Shown: positions 33,899 through 45,026 of the stretch, one piece after another
Layout: every line of letters starts with the position of its first letter
Position numbering within the stretch: position 1 is the first letter of the stretch
NCBI GenBank assembly: GCA_001557505.1
Contig: LSAX01000005.1
Location: 2,914,001-2,978,000, forward strand
Length of the DNA stretch: 64,000 nt
Direction: 5' to 3'
From: Reticulascus tulasneorum
Taxonomy: Eukaryota; Ascomycota; Sordariomycetes; Glomerellales; Reticulascaceae
Made by a program: the position numbers and the translations under genes
The notes under the pieces: model-generated
What the model was told of the DNA's origin: nothing
The model's database searches: none
The model's input: only the letters and a program-made list of their open reading frames with translations

Positions 33899-34551
33899 CT
33901 AGTCCAGTGTCCCTCTCTTGATGCTCTCGTTCTTTTTCTGTCCCTCCACACTCTCGATTTCGCCCTTTGCTTCATCTGCTGGCTCGGAGGGTGCGGACCA
34001 GTCGCGATCCGTCGATTCAGAGCCACGACCTCGCTTTGACAAATCTGGATCTGCCTCGTGTCTGCCGCGGACGCACCCTTCGTTGTCGCCGAAAGTTTCG
34101 CAGCAGCACCAGCGAAAGGCATCGGGATATGCCGCACGGTTCGACTCGGTGTCGAGCTCGTCTTCCCATGCCTTTTCAGCTGGGATTTTCGTCTCGTCCC
34201 ATAGTTCAAGGACACCTGTGGGCTGTCAGCTCCGGAACATGGGAATCGCGGATCGACCGGCTTACCTGAATGATATGAACAGGTGCCAAATAAGTTATCA
34301 TCGTCCGTGAAGACGCCGCTGCACTGGACACATATCCTCAGATCCCCGGTCGCCTTCCTCTTTCTCGGATTGGCGATCCCCTTCTCCGTCTCCGTCTCCC
34401 TGATACTCTCTGCTTCAAACCGCTCGATCCGGTCCAGGTAGCCGGCAGCCCGATGCTTCACCTGACGATCATCACACAGGGCTAGCAGGATCGCGCGGAC
34501 CGTTCCATCGGACGCTTGTGTTAGCTTCTCGATGACCGACGTGGATGTCAT
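33899..34551 (-). CDS. Cys-rich zinc-site protein, fungal, function unknown
   Basis: Two exons, 34551-34266 and 34215-33899 (200 aa), 50-nt intron. The start is set at ATG 34551 because MTSTSVIEKLTQASDGTVR is the usual start in this family; the longer upstream frame lacks an ATG. An N-terminal helical region carries DGTVRAILLALCDD and RRAxGYLDRIERFE-like text, then a basic PRKRKATGD stretch that could be a nuclear signal. A metal-site pattern follows: ICVQC, then TCSYHSG, then RWCCCETFGDNEGCVRGRH, with paired Cys and His as in zinc-binding modules. The tail is acidic then basic. Homologous proteins are common in Pezizomycotina, but I know no function. Confidence 0.78.
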
Positions 34552-35343
34552 TGGGGGCACGGGTATTAAATCGGCCGGATGTGCTTCCCCGTCAGTCAGG
34601 ATTTGGGGGATTCGAGACCCCCGAAAACCAGGTGGTGGGTACAACAATATATCCCATGTCGAGTTCCTGGGTCGTCCTGCGGGGTCGTCCTCGCTCGCGT
34701 GGCATGATGCACCGGATCCTCCACCCGGGGAATTATACTTTTTTGTTGCGTAGTGACGGCGCTTCGCCAGCACGCCATGGCGAGGCACGGAGACAGCGGA
34801 TTGGAGAGAGGCTTCCAGGTCGTGCAGCTAACACGGCCCTAAGTTCCAACAAGCTGGCTCATGTGTGCCGCCATTAGTGAATCGGCTCCCCTAGAGAATT
34901 GGGGTTCGGCGGGTGTCGCTCCACTGCAGAGCAGGTAGGCACATGGTTGGAGAGCGGACCTCTTATCGTGGATTGTTGGCGATCCACGAGCTTTAGCGCC
35001 GGTCGCCTGATTCCCCGCTCTTCGGCATGTGCGAGACATCAGATGAGCAGAGGCACGGGCCGATTTTGAGCTGCAATAGCAGCGATTCTTTATTTTCAGG
35101 TCTCTCGTGCATGTCCAGATCAGGCATAACTTGGTGAGGATCCCATGTCGATCAAGAAATGTGTGGCTGCGCTAGGCTCTCCAGCGGCCCATGCTGTTTT
35201 TGGCCGTGGGCCCACATTCGCATCGAACCATGCACTCAATACCTCCACTTCTCACCTCAGGAGAAAGGGTGAGTGGGTAAGCAGAAATCTCCTCATTCGC
35301 GCCACGCGTTGCTAATCCAAAAGTCGAGAATTACCTCTCCTCG
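34552..35343. other. Intergenic region between divergent small genes
   Basis: About 790 bp holding the promoters of the Cys-rich protein (-) and the small membrane protein (+). The minus-strand frame upstream of 34551 is open but lacks an ATG and is read as leader. Confidence 0.5.
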
Positions 35344-35721
35344 ATGGCCATGTCCTCGCCTGCTCGAGTCAGCATCCTTGCCTTCGGGCTCTCATCGTTC
35401 GTTGCCGGCCTCTCGTCGCTCGTCTGGCCCCTGCGCTCGCTCGACGCCCTCAGCCTCCCGGTCGAGGCTCTCCCCGCTGCAAGGGGCAACGCACTCGCCG
35501 CCATCGCAATGGGAATCTACTACACTCTCGCTGTCTACCAGAACAACCGCGCCTTCTTTGCCGCTACGGTTCCGATGAGGCTCCTTACTGCCACCGTGTT
35601 CTGGGGACAAGATTGGCGGGCGGCGTCTGTATGGGAAGGCGCCGGCGCAATCCTAACTGGCGTGGCGCTGGCGTGGGACTGGAGAGGAGATGGCAAGCCA
35701 GGCACGGTAAAGGTGGCCTGA
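35344..35721 (+). CDS. Small four-helix membrane protein
   Basis: One exon, 125 aa. Four hydrophobic segments lie at about residues 8-30, 43-65, 70-85 and 95-112. Landmarks are ARGNALAAIAMGIYYTLAVYQNNRAFF, here described as the ARGNALAA..YQNNR loop, then PMRLLTATVFWGQDW and GAGAILTGVALAWDW. It resembles a family of short integral membrane proteins widespread in ascomycetes without assigned function. No signal peptide cleavage site is evident, so helix 1 is probably retained. A second ATG at codon 3 is equally possible as start. Confidence 0.72.
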   Translation: MAMSSPARVSILAFGLSSFVAGLSSLVWPLRSLDALSLPVEALPAARGNALAAIAMGIYYTLAVYQNNRAFFAATVPMRLLTATVFWGQDWRAASVWEGAGAILTGVALAWDWRGDGKPGTVKVA

Positions 35722-37433
35722 TGAGCCAAGAGAAGACAGGAACCCCTTGCTGGTATCTCTTGTGTAGTTACCGGGGGTTGCACGGAGTCTGTCTGTATAC
35801 GTGGTCGGCAAGGCTATGGTGGGGAGGCAGTGGCCAAAGGGAACTGGATACCCACCAGCACACATCTGTCTCTCGGTAGATTTGATATCTAAAAATCGCC
35901 TTAACTGGCTACAACAGATCATTCAGGCCAGAGGGGAGGTTTGGAAACGCCGCAGCTGTCCATTCATAGCCAACCCAGACTTACTTGTCAGCCGCAGTCG
36001 CCTCTGGCGTAAGCCCGGCCACCACATGCAACAGAACAAAATCACTCAACCCAACCATCCCTAGCTTTACCTCACTCTGCCTTGTGACTCCGTTCCTGTT
36101 CTTGACGAAGTAAGGACCCGTGTTTTGCACACCCTGTGTCTCAGGAAATCTACAGATACAGTTCCTAAAGTCGGTACTCACTCTCTCCCTCACAACTGGT
36201 GAGTTGTGGCCTCATTGCAATAGTAGAAGCATTCTTGGATTGGAAGAAGATGTCTATCCGCAGATACGCCCCTATCCCAACAGTTCTCCAATGTCTCAAA
36301 GACGACGCCTTCGTAATTTCTGGGCCATACCTGAAGGAGACAAGTGATTTTCTCGGCCTATCAATTTGCTGACCTACGCGGGAGCGGATCAAGCTCAACT
36401 CCACAACATTAGCTTGGCTTGGCCGCCTTAGCTTTCCAGCTACCGGTTGCCTCAGTAGCAGTTGATAGGGGGCGTTCATGTCCCTATTACAGACGGGGAT
36501 GAAGAAGCATAACGGAGCGGGTTGTGGTATTGCCGCATACTGGGGCCTATAGAGACCAACCCCAGACAGCCCAGACAGCCCTCTTAGGTCTGTTGGCCCA
36601 CAGACAAGTCTAGTGAGTGCCCGCCCCGCCCTGCTATCTCCCCGTAGGTTGATACCAAAGCCCATACACGCAGGTGGACAAATACAAGGTGTAAAATTCG
36701 TCAAGTCTAGACAGCCTTACAGTCTCAATGATTGATTATTAGTTCCAAAGGCAAGCCAGCGACTGCCCCACAACCACTATTGCCCTTGGTTTTGTTGAGC
36801 TTTGCTTTCTGCGACCGTTTGCAACCAATGCAGAGATTGGGTAACGCCAACCTAGATGTTGGCGTTAATACACAGCGAGTTCCTGGTACTCGGACACATG
36901 GAATCCTTTGCGGTACTCAATTGAGAGTATAAATGCTAGAAGACGTATTCTAATTAGATACGGATGTGAGGGTTTTAGAAAGACCCTAGGGAGCATTGAC
37001 TACGCAAGGCAAGGAATAATCTCCGTGAGCGTTCATACGTATCTCCTATTATGTAAGCTCATTAAATCTAAAGGTAAGCATAAGTGTGGTTGTCTACCAA
37101 AAGCTTGGAGAATCTAATGATTGAACTTTTAGGTTGCTTTGGCGGTACGGAAGGACTACGGGCGAATCAAATCCGGTTAATCAAGCTCCGCATTACATCT
37201 GATTCGCAATTTGATCCTACAAGAAACTTGGCTAATAACAAGCAGTAAGAATCCCTTCGGGTCATGGCTAAGTTACTCGGCAATTCCACGCTCGCAAGAC
37301 GGAGGGGATGGTACTCCTGGAATATAGCCGGCTACCAGCTCTCCTCACTGTCGTTAAAAGGCCTTAGAATCTTCCAAACGTTGAGGTTCAACATTCTGAC
37401 AGCCAGCAATTGAAAACATCAAGACTAACTGCG
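35722..37433. other. Long intergenic region, no supportable gene
   Basis: About 1.7 kb. The minus-strand frame at 36165-36704 (179 codons) lacks an ATG start and any domain. A perfect hairpin with 10-bp arms (TAACGCCAAC, loop CTAGAT) lies at 36842-36867. AT-rich DNA around 36930-37120 has no coding pattern. Confidence 0.5.
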
Positions 37434-38759
37434 ATGTTGGGAGCTCATTTACTTTCACTGCTGGTCGCGCTGACTTGGGCTGTCGTCCAGGCCAAGGTCC
37501 ACCATATATTTGTCTCGAACCGAAATGCGCCAGCAGCGATTCATTCTATCGAGTTCGATGACGCAGCGGAGACGTTAAAGCTCGTCAAGTCCACCAAGGC
37601 AGATTCAACATACCTTTGGACGACGTTCAGTGTGAGTACCCAATCTAAAGCTAGAAGACAGCATCAACCTCAGGTCGAAGGCCAAGAAGCGAAGCTAAGA
37701 AAGTTTCCCGATAGCATGATCGCAAGAGCATATATGCCTCATCACTCCAGGATCAGCGTATTGCCAGCTACCGAGTCATTGACTCGGCGTCAATTGAGCT
37801 CTCTGCCACCGTTCCAACATCGGATGCATGTGGAGGCACCACGGCATTTAGCGTTGCAAGCACCATCGAGCCGTACCGTGTCTACACGGCAAATTTCCCC
37901 GGCCCGAACTCGTGCGGCATTTCGCTCTCCACCAATCCTGATGGCTCCCTCAAAGGCGTCGCCTCCACCTGGTCATATGCCAACCAATCTGGCGTCCACG
38001 GGCTCGCCCTCGCTGTGCGCAACGGCACTGACTTCTTGCTGTCAGCCGACATTACGGGAGACGCCGTCTGGCTGCACCAAATTGATGCCGGCGGCAAGGC
38101 GAAGCAGCTCAGCCGCCAGTCGTCACCAAATGAGGGCGCCCAGCCGAGGCATCTCACAGTTCACCCGAGCCTTTCTTGGGCATACCTCGCCATGGAGCAT
38201 GACAATGCCCTTGTAGCTCTGAAGCTGCAGGGTTCCGAATTTACCGCTCAGGGTAGTGTCTCCTACTCTATCATACCAGACGGTAGGTGAAGCTAGCATG
38301 GCGTCTTGCAGCATACTCATATTCCGTTTAAACGCGATCTGTATTAACATGTATCGGGTGATCTCAGGTGCCGATAAAGCCAAATATTGGACTTCCAACG
38401 TCATGTTATCACCTAACAGCCGCTACCTCTGGCTTACATCCCGCGGCCGGCAGCAGCAGAACGTCACGAGTCAGGTTTCGTGCTTCCTCCTGGACGAAGA
38501 CGGTGCTGTGGTGAAGCGTCTTTTCAGGCTGCCTGCTGGCGTGCCTGGCCAGGGTAGCAGCTCTATTGCCATCATCCCGGCACCTTGGAGCGATGAGTAC
38601 GCCGTCTATTCAGACACTCCAGGCGGCTACATTGAGGTTCTTAAACTCGATGGCCGCAACGAGACCGTGCTCGGCATTGAGTACTCGACCGCCAGAGCGG
38701 TTGCGCGGCTACAGATCGCTCAACAAGCATGTTGCTCAAATGCAATCTGGTATGATTGA
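37434..38759 (+). CDS. Secreted lactonase-fold beta-propeller (muconate cyclase-like)
   Basis: Three exons, 37434-37631, 37715-38282 and 38368-38759 (385 aa). The start ATG 37434 gives a signal peptide (LLSLLVALTWAVVQA). The first intron acceptor GATAG joins TTFS to HDRKSIYAS. Propeller-type text includes HHIFVSNRNAPAAIHSIEFD, RIASYRVIDS, CGGTTAFSV, YTANFPGPNSCGISL, GAQPRHLTVHPSLSWAYLAMEHDN and KYWTSNVMLSPNSRYLWLTSRG. This places it in the lactonase/carboxy-cis,cis-muconate cyclase family of seven-bladed propellers. Those enzymes form or open lactones in aromatic degradation; a secreted member could act after the extracellular dioxygenase at 3014-4372, but substrate and link are inference. 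Confidence 0.82.
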
Positions 38760-39441
38760 GAGTAAGGGACACACTTTAGCAACATACTAGCTCTCATCGT
38801 ATAGAGATTGTTTATAACTTGATAGCCGCTAAGTGAGGGGCTCCCTGTCTTTGAGAGCCCTAAAGACCCGAAATCGTTGTTCGGGGAATAGCCTTCTTTT
38901 GAGCATATGATAGCGACTGAGTCGAATTCGTTTTCTACTGAAAGAAGGCATGTCCCTAGAGAATGGTGCTCCTCGTGACGAAACAATGATTAAACACTAT
39001 CTTCTGTTATGTTTTAATACATGCCGTTTCTCGGCGTTATTCAACTTGGGTATCCACCCTCTGACGGGTTGATTGGAGATCTCCTGATTTCAGGGATGTT
39101 CCAGCCACCCCCTTTTCAGTTACTCAAAGCGAATTTGCACTATTGTCATATCCAACCTAGATGAGAATACGATCCTGGATGGTTGTTGTTCCAAGGTTCT
39201 AATCTCGGTGGGACAAGGGAGCATCTCAAGCCACAGTGTGACGCATGGCGGCCCATGCAGCAGAAATGTGAACCGAGGAGAGAATTAGATAGAACCGCAT
39301 CGGAAGAAGGCAGTTGAAGTAATTGAATTCACCGATCACTATCCATTCCAACATACCTATATATCATCGTAGTTCAATTCTCCTTGACTCCAGGCCAAGG
39401 CCTAAACTCGGCAGACCCGCTTGAAGTTGCGTCGCAAAGTG
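38760..39441. other. Intergenic 3' regions of convergent genes
   Basis: About 680 bp between the stop of the propeller gene and the stop of the 136-aa gene. No coding frame, repeat or clear hairpin was found. Confidence 0.5.
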
Positions 39442-39855
39442 CTAGCCACGCGAACTGAGCAGTCGGCAAGCTCTCAAGTCCTCAAACACCTTCTCCCGTC
39501 TCTCTCCGGTCATGACAACTACAGTAACTGAGTATGTTGTAGCGGTAACAGAATAAATCTCGCATGTTCCCAGCTTCAGAAACTCCCCTAAACGCACCAT
39601 AAACTCAGTGATATCTTCGAAAAAGCCTCCCCTAACTCCAAGGAACTGTTCTCGATCTCCAGCTTGAAGGTTGTGCCAAAAATGGTCGATGGTAGGCGGT
39701 CCGGATTTCGACAGCTCTCCCGGAGCCAGCTGCTTCACCGCTCCTGTGTCAGGGTCATGGTATTTTCCGTCAACGATGGGCTGACCACCCTCGGTCCATT
39801 GTGGGATGTGATAGGTAGCTATCGGTAGGTGTTGCAGTGTCCATTGATCTGACAT
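39442..39855 (-). CDS. Uncharacterised protein, 136 aa
   Basis: Start ATG 39855 (MSDQWTLQHLPIATYHIPQW) is chosen because a TATAAG element at 39999-40004 leaves a normal leader; an in-frame ATG at 39975 would be only about 25 bp from that element. The sequence includes DGKYHDPDTGAVKQLAPGEL, TIDHFWHNLQAGDREQFLG, GGFFEDITEFMVRLGEFLKLG and VTATTYSVTVVVMTGE. There is no signal peptide or membrane helix. It is compact with alternating helix and strand patterns, like a small globular protein. I do not recognise the family. Confidence 0.65.
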   Translation of the reverse strand: MSDQWTLQHLPIATYHIPQWTEGGQPIVDGKYHDPDTGAVKQLAPGELSKSGPPTIDHFWHNLQAGDREQFLGVRGGFFEDITEFMVRLGEFLKLGTCEIYSVTATTYSVTVVVMTGERREKVFEDLRACRLLSSRG

Positions 39856-40771
39856 GATGCGTTGGAAGTGTACAGCTGGACACAGTTTCTTAGAATAAGG
39901 TGATAGTTGTGGGTATTTGAAAAGTTTGAAGGCGGCTGCTGAATGAGGATGAGGGAACTCTCGGCTGCAGGCCATTTTCTTCAAGAGTAGCCAGAGCACT
40001 TATATGCTGTTGGTTTTACATGCGTCCAGCCGACTGGGCGATATCATGCCAGTTATTTTCGGCTGCAGTACCGAAATGCTGTTGGCTTCCTCGTCTCACC
40101 TCTTTGAACAAGGCCACGACATGTGATTGTTGGGTTTCTTTACGAGGTGGTATTCGGTTGATCTCCTGATTGTCATCTGCAGCCAAGACGCGGCCGGATA
40201 AGTTGTGTCACTGATTTTGATACTTATCTTCGACTTCCAAACTGTTACAACACTCATGTGGATGAGTAGGCCTACGACGTGAATTGTAGGGTACTATATT
40301 TCTGCCAGCTGCTGATGCAGAGATATGCTGTTGGTGATTTTCAAATAACGTACTAATATATCGTACCTCTGATTGCTATCAATACCAACAGACCGAAATG
40401 ATTGCCTGCTTACCGCCCTCAAGATAGCGGTTGATTCGTTTGCCACTGTGTATGCTGTTGGTTCCAATCTCCTAAAATGCCAATCAGAAACGATGATCCT
40501 TTGGCAAGTAAAGCCTCATGCATATTGCTGCTTTTTCGAATGAGCCAATGTATCCCTTGCCTTGTCTTTTGTGCACTCGTGTTACTATCACAGCCAGTAC
40601 CCTTGAGGTTTACTCGGTTAGCCACTCTGTTTGTGAAAGCCATAAATAACCCTTGTTTCCATTAACAACGAAAGGATATTGCCTTCGTTATTCTTATCTA
40701 ACGGTTTTCCAACACCTGTCAAGAGTGGCGATTTCAAATTGCAGGAAATTCTCGACCTTGGAACTTTTAAG
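39856..40771. other. Intergenic region with ATGCTGTTGG repeats
   Basis: Promoter region of the divergent pair 39442-39855 (-) and 40772-41164 (+). A TATA element for the left gene is at 39999-40004. The exact 10-mer ATGCTGTTGG occurs four times on the plus strand at 40004, 40076, 40325 and 40452, far above chance in about 460 bp. Confidence 0.6.
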
Positions 40772-41164
40772 ATGAAGGTTTGTTTGCAAAGTACGCTTTA
40801 CTTCAGCCCCCACATAAGGATTAACAATTATTCTCTCCAGGTCACTTTCGTCTCTCTTATCATTGCCCTCAACGCGGGTTTCGTACATGCCGCGCCTCTA
40901 CACGCGAACCTATCGCCGAACCCAGCATATCACGCGAAACGCCAGGTCAACTACTACGTGGTTTGCAATGGCACGGGGCTCACCAATACATGCCGTGATT
41001 TCAACACTTACTGCGATCGGCGAGGAGATGTGAGGACCGAATACACCGCATTGTGTGGGTATCCAAATTGCGAGTGCGCGCCACTCTTTGATTGTGATAG
41101 AGTCTGCCGTCAGGCGCTTGGGATTAAGGAAGAAACGGAAAATAAGGCAGAGGTTGAAGAGTGA
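40772..41164 (+). CDS. Small secreted cysteine-rich protein (effector-like)
   Basis: Two exons, 40772-40777 (only ATG AAG) and 40841-41164 (109 aa). The 63-nt intron has a GTTTGT donor, a GATTAAC branch and a CTCCAG acceptor; splicing gives a classic signal peptide (MKVTFVSLIIALNAGFVHAA). A Kex2-type site (AKR) follows the propeptide. The mature part has eight cysteines (CNG, CRD, CDR, CGY, C-E-C, CDRVC) over about 55 residues, then an acidic tail (ETENKAEVEE). Length, secretion and even cysteine number fit fungal secreted effectors or antimicrobial-type proteins; no family is recognised. The intron is a multiple of three without stops, so retention would leave the frame open. Confidence 0.75.
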   Translation: MKVCLQSTLYFSPHIRINNYSLQVTFVSLIIALNAGFVHAAPLHANLSPNPAYHAKRQVNYYVVCNGTGLTNTCRDFNTYCDRRGDVRTEYTALCGYPNCECAPLFDCDRVCRQALGIKEETENKAEVEE

Positions 41165-42115
41165 CCGAGGCGAATCTGACATGGCTGGTAGCAGGATTTC
41201 TTTGAAGCTGAAGTAGAAAATAATACACGAACTGTTATGAGCAGCTTCACAAGTCCCATGCTACTTGTTACTGATACCGCAAGATATAAGTCGTCTCTGG
41301 GAGCCCACTTCAACTTCCAAGAGAGGTCCAACATTCGTAACTGTTATCAACGCAGGATTGTATAGGCGTTTCTAGTAATGCCGGATTATCTTTTGGAATA
41401 GGCAATTCAAGCAGAACTGACAGAACATCGAAGGCGCCCAAGGAAGCCCACACATTTCCGGATAACGTTCAGGAGGACGTCAAGGGCGGCTTCAAATTTA
41501 TCTCTGAGGATTTAAACTTCATAATGGGGCGATCCAAAGGGACTTACTACGTCTTGATCTATTGCGCCGGGTTTAGAGAGTAGCCAGCATGATAATACTC
41601 AAAATATGCTAAAGTCTCCATCGGTTGAGATGAAATGTCTTTAAAACTGAAAATAGTATGAAAACGACATGTCAAGCCATCAGCGCATCACATCGGGCAG
41701 ACATATTTGAGTCTGGTATCTGATCCAGATGTTCACCTGCCTCTAAGGTCAAATTATCTTCCGTCGCTGCTATTAGATATCTAGACTAACACAGGGCCAT
41801 CCTGGGACGCATGTAAACGCAATATGTGGTAACGGAAAAGGTTGGGTGGCCGATTTAAACGCGATATTCTTGATGGGATGCATGTGAAGAACATCGTCTA
41901 CAAGCATTATGAATATCGAGCCCATATTAGTGCGAGGATATGAGTGAAAAGTCTCGAATTCTTTTTGACTTGACTTAGAAAAAAATGGAAAAGAAAGAAA
42001 GTTGGCAACCGCACTCCTTGATGCGCCTGTCAACAACTACATTTCTTATTCCAGCTCCTGCTATCTCCGACGAATTTCAAGAGTGATATCGACGACACGT
42101 TCCTTCAGCTTCGGA
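41165..42115. other. Intergenic region, no supportable gene
   Basis: 950 bp of AT-rich DNA between the small secreted protein and the 3' end of the ankyrin gene. Nothing beyond short frames was found. Confidence 0.5.
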
Positions 42116-45026
42116 CTACCGATACATATCGCTCTGCCACTTTGCCGTTTTCTTGTCTCTCCAATGCCGCAACAGTTCTAGCCCCGCCTGCTCTCGTTCT
42201 ATGATCACACCTAGCCCGTACTTGTAAGGGTCTCGACAGATGGGGCAGGTTGAACCGTGACCATCGTCCTTGTCCGGACCAGACATATATTCGTGAGCAT
42301 CAAAGTATCGGTCACCATCGTCTTCATCCCACCACAGATCACCTTCATCGTCCATTTCAGTCCGATATCCTGCCATCTGTAAAGCCACACACATAGCTTT
42401 GACCATCGGGAACCGGGACATGTGTTGTTTGCCTTCTTCCGTTGCCACAATGCCTTCGAATTTTATGTTGCTGAAACAAGAAGTGAGAGAGGATTGACGG
42501 TGGTAGTTCTGACCAAACTTCTCATCAGGAGAGTTGGGTTCTGTGTCGCTACTATTGATAGTGCCATGACTATAGAACGGAAACCTGAGCCTCTTCTCCT
42601 TCTTCACCATTCCTTTGGAAGACCAGCTGATGGCAACTTCGAGCCTACTGTTTAACCTCCGACGCTGCCATTTGGGGTGCTCAACATCTGTCGTGACTGA
42701 CCGGTTATTCCGTAAATCCCGAGAACACATCGTATGACTCCATTCACGTGCCTGTGCAGCCGTAAACAATCCATTCCGAGGCTCTTCGGATGACATAGAT
42801 CGTCGATGTACGTAATAGTCCAGTGCATGAACATCAGCTCCATGCTGCAATAAGTGTGCAGCAGTTCCCGCAACTTCCTGGAACTGGAACTTCGTGCTCT
42901 GCATTATGCCCATCCAGAAGGAGTTCCATGGGAACCGATCTGACGCGAAATCTTGGTGGCGAATACAGTCGACGTGGAATAGAAGCCAGTTAAGCATGAA
43001 CCAGTTCATTGATGACCAGGCCTTAGCCGTAGACTTGATATCAGCGCCACATTCAAGCAAGATAGAACCTATCTCAACATTATTGCCGCGAAGCGATACC
43101 TGAAGTGCGTTTGCATTGTCACAGACTTTAGTTGCATTCATGTGATAGTCCTCGAGAGCACGAATTACCTCCTCAGCATCCCCGAATTCACAGGCTTTGG
43201 AAAGAAAACGCGAAGAGCGCTCCCAGCCCGTTGCCTCCCAAGATCGAAGGAGTTGGGCTTGCCTCTGAAATATAACTTTTTCGTTACCAAAACTACTGGT
43301 AGCAGAGTCCGGGTCTGCGCCATGGCAAAGGAGTAGGCGAGAGGTTTCGACATAACCATTCTTCATGGAACGGGCAATAATAGTAGACCTAAAACGATCA
43401 ATGTTTTACGCCCTTTATTTGCATGCGTGATTGACTTGCACCTACCTGGCATTGCGTGCTACAGATAGTTGTTCTGCGTCACACCCTTGAAGTAGCAGAT
43501 ATTTTGCAAATTGGTACAGACGCAAGTCGTCAGCCTTGTTTAGACCTGGCTTTTCAAACCCTTTCTTTAACGAGAAATTAGGCAACAAAGTCAAATTTCA
43601 ATATGTATGCCGCTCAACGAGTAACTCGAAATAGACTCACTGCAAATAATGTATAGCCATCTTCATCGACGTCGTAAATCGACGCTTCGCCACGCTCAAA
43701 TAGCGTCCTTACGGTAGACAGATCATGGTCTCTGCAAGCTTTGAAAACCAAGCAATCTCTTGGTCTTACATTCACAAGTTTCACAGAAGTGCTCATTCGT
43801 GGGAAACTCAGCCATGCCCGCGCCAGTTGGCGTACTTGAAACTCAAATTGAAGGACCCGATGGCCGAGAAGCTGAAACTCTACGCCGAGGTTTATGCGTA
43901 TGGTGCGGTAGTACCGCTTTGTGTGAAGGTCGGCGCCGCCGAAGACCCCCATGTAATTCCGTTGAGATACAGTCGTAGTGGGAAACAAACTTCCGAAAGA
44001 CCAAGTACCTCGAGTGAAAGTCGGGTTGTCGTCGTAGTAAAAGATGGGCTCCGCTCCGCTGCAAGAGTGTTCCGGCTTCAGAGTTGTTGACGTTGGGTTT
44101 GATGAAAACTTTGTCATTGCCATGGGCCTGAAGCGAGTCGAGCTTTGAGGATGGGTGTGATGCGCTCTTGACAAGTTAGTTTTCCAATCAGTGAGGTTTC
44201 TAATCATCTCGTTTTGCGTGTAACTAAGATTCTGCGTGGGTTAATTTGGCAATTTATCTCAGGAGATCGGCTGCTTGCCTTGAGAGCTTCTACTTGGGTC
44301 GTCAACATTGCTTCTGTCTTCGCCTGAGTTTCGGAAAATCTCTGTACACGTTAGCATTAAACCAGTGAGGGCAGAAATAGAGGGCACGACTTCTTCTAGC
44401 ATCGCCAAGAATTTTCCTTGGCCGCTCTGCGCCGTACTAAGCGATGACTGAATGCGCATGCCCAATGCCTCGACGGCAGGGAGGAATGCCGCCTGCCCAA
44501 GTCTCATTGCTCCAATGGAAGTCTGGTTCAGAATTACCAGGCGACTGCCTGGTGAGCAAATCTTTCCACAATATCAAAATGCAACTGACCTCGTTACAAT
44601 GCCTATGCTAACATCCAAACATCTTTCCGCTTCGACTAAGTGCTCTAGGATTCTTTTGGCCTTCCGTTTGTCGAGCGTGGCCCAGAGGAGACGGAACTGC
44701 ATGCTCCCTTCAATGGCGGCCCCAAGTTTGACAGTCTTCAACTCTTCAAGTGTGTTTATATTTCCCCGTAAGGAAACTAGTATCATATCGCGATATAAAT
44801 CGGGAAACAGATCGTCCATCTCGATATTGGAGAGATTTCCGCCAAATAACTGAATCTGCTCGATGCGGAACTTCATCACCTCGAGCTTATCTGACAACCG
44901 CTTCAGTTCGACCGGAGCGTCCCGGAATGATTGAGAAATGTCCTTCATAGCTTTGCCAGATTTGATGCACAGCGATAGTAGCTCTGACATTGCAGCAGCG
45001 GCGCCGATTCCCATAAATGGATCCAT
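42116..45026 (-). CDS. STAND-N-domain and ankyrin protein (NLR-like, no NTPase)
   Basis: Six exons: 45026-44590, 44544-44391, 44341-44279, 44231-43641, 43564-43446 and 43388-42116 (878 aa). The N-terminal 200 residues resemble the fungal STAND/NLR N-terminal helical domain (MDPFMGIGAAAAMSELLSLC, then long amphipathic helices). The 63-nt exon 3 encodes a coiled-coil piece (RFSETQAKTEAMLTTQVEAL). Ankyrin-type text follows: DCLVFKACRDHDLSTVRTLF, KYLLLQGCD, ARSMKNGYVETSRLLLCHGADPD, SKACEFGDAEEVIRALEDY, LQVSLRGNNVEIGSILLECGAD. Near the end a CPICRDPYKYGLG motif could bind metal. Intron 3 has a GC donor (AAG/GCAAGC). No P-loop or NACHT is seen. A sensing or scaffold role is inferred from architecture. 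Confidence 0.8.

Noticed and set aside
34552..34788. 79-residue N-terminal extension of the Cys-rich protein
   Set aside because: It needs a GTG start; the ATG at 34551 gives the start I expect for the family.
36165..36704. 179-codon minus-strand protein
   Set aside because: No ATG start, no domain, and the sequence reads like chance coding in C/T-rich DNA.
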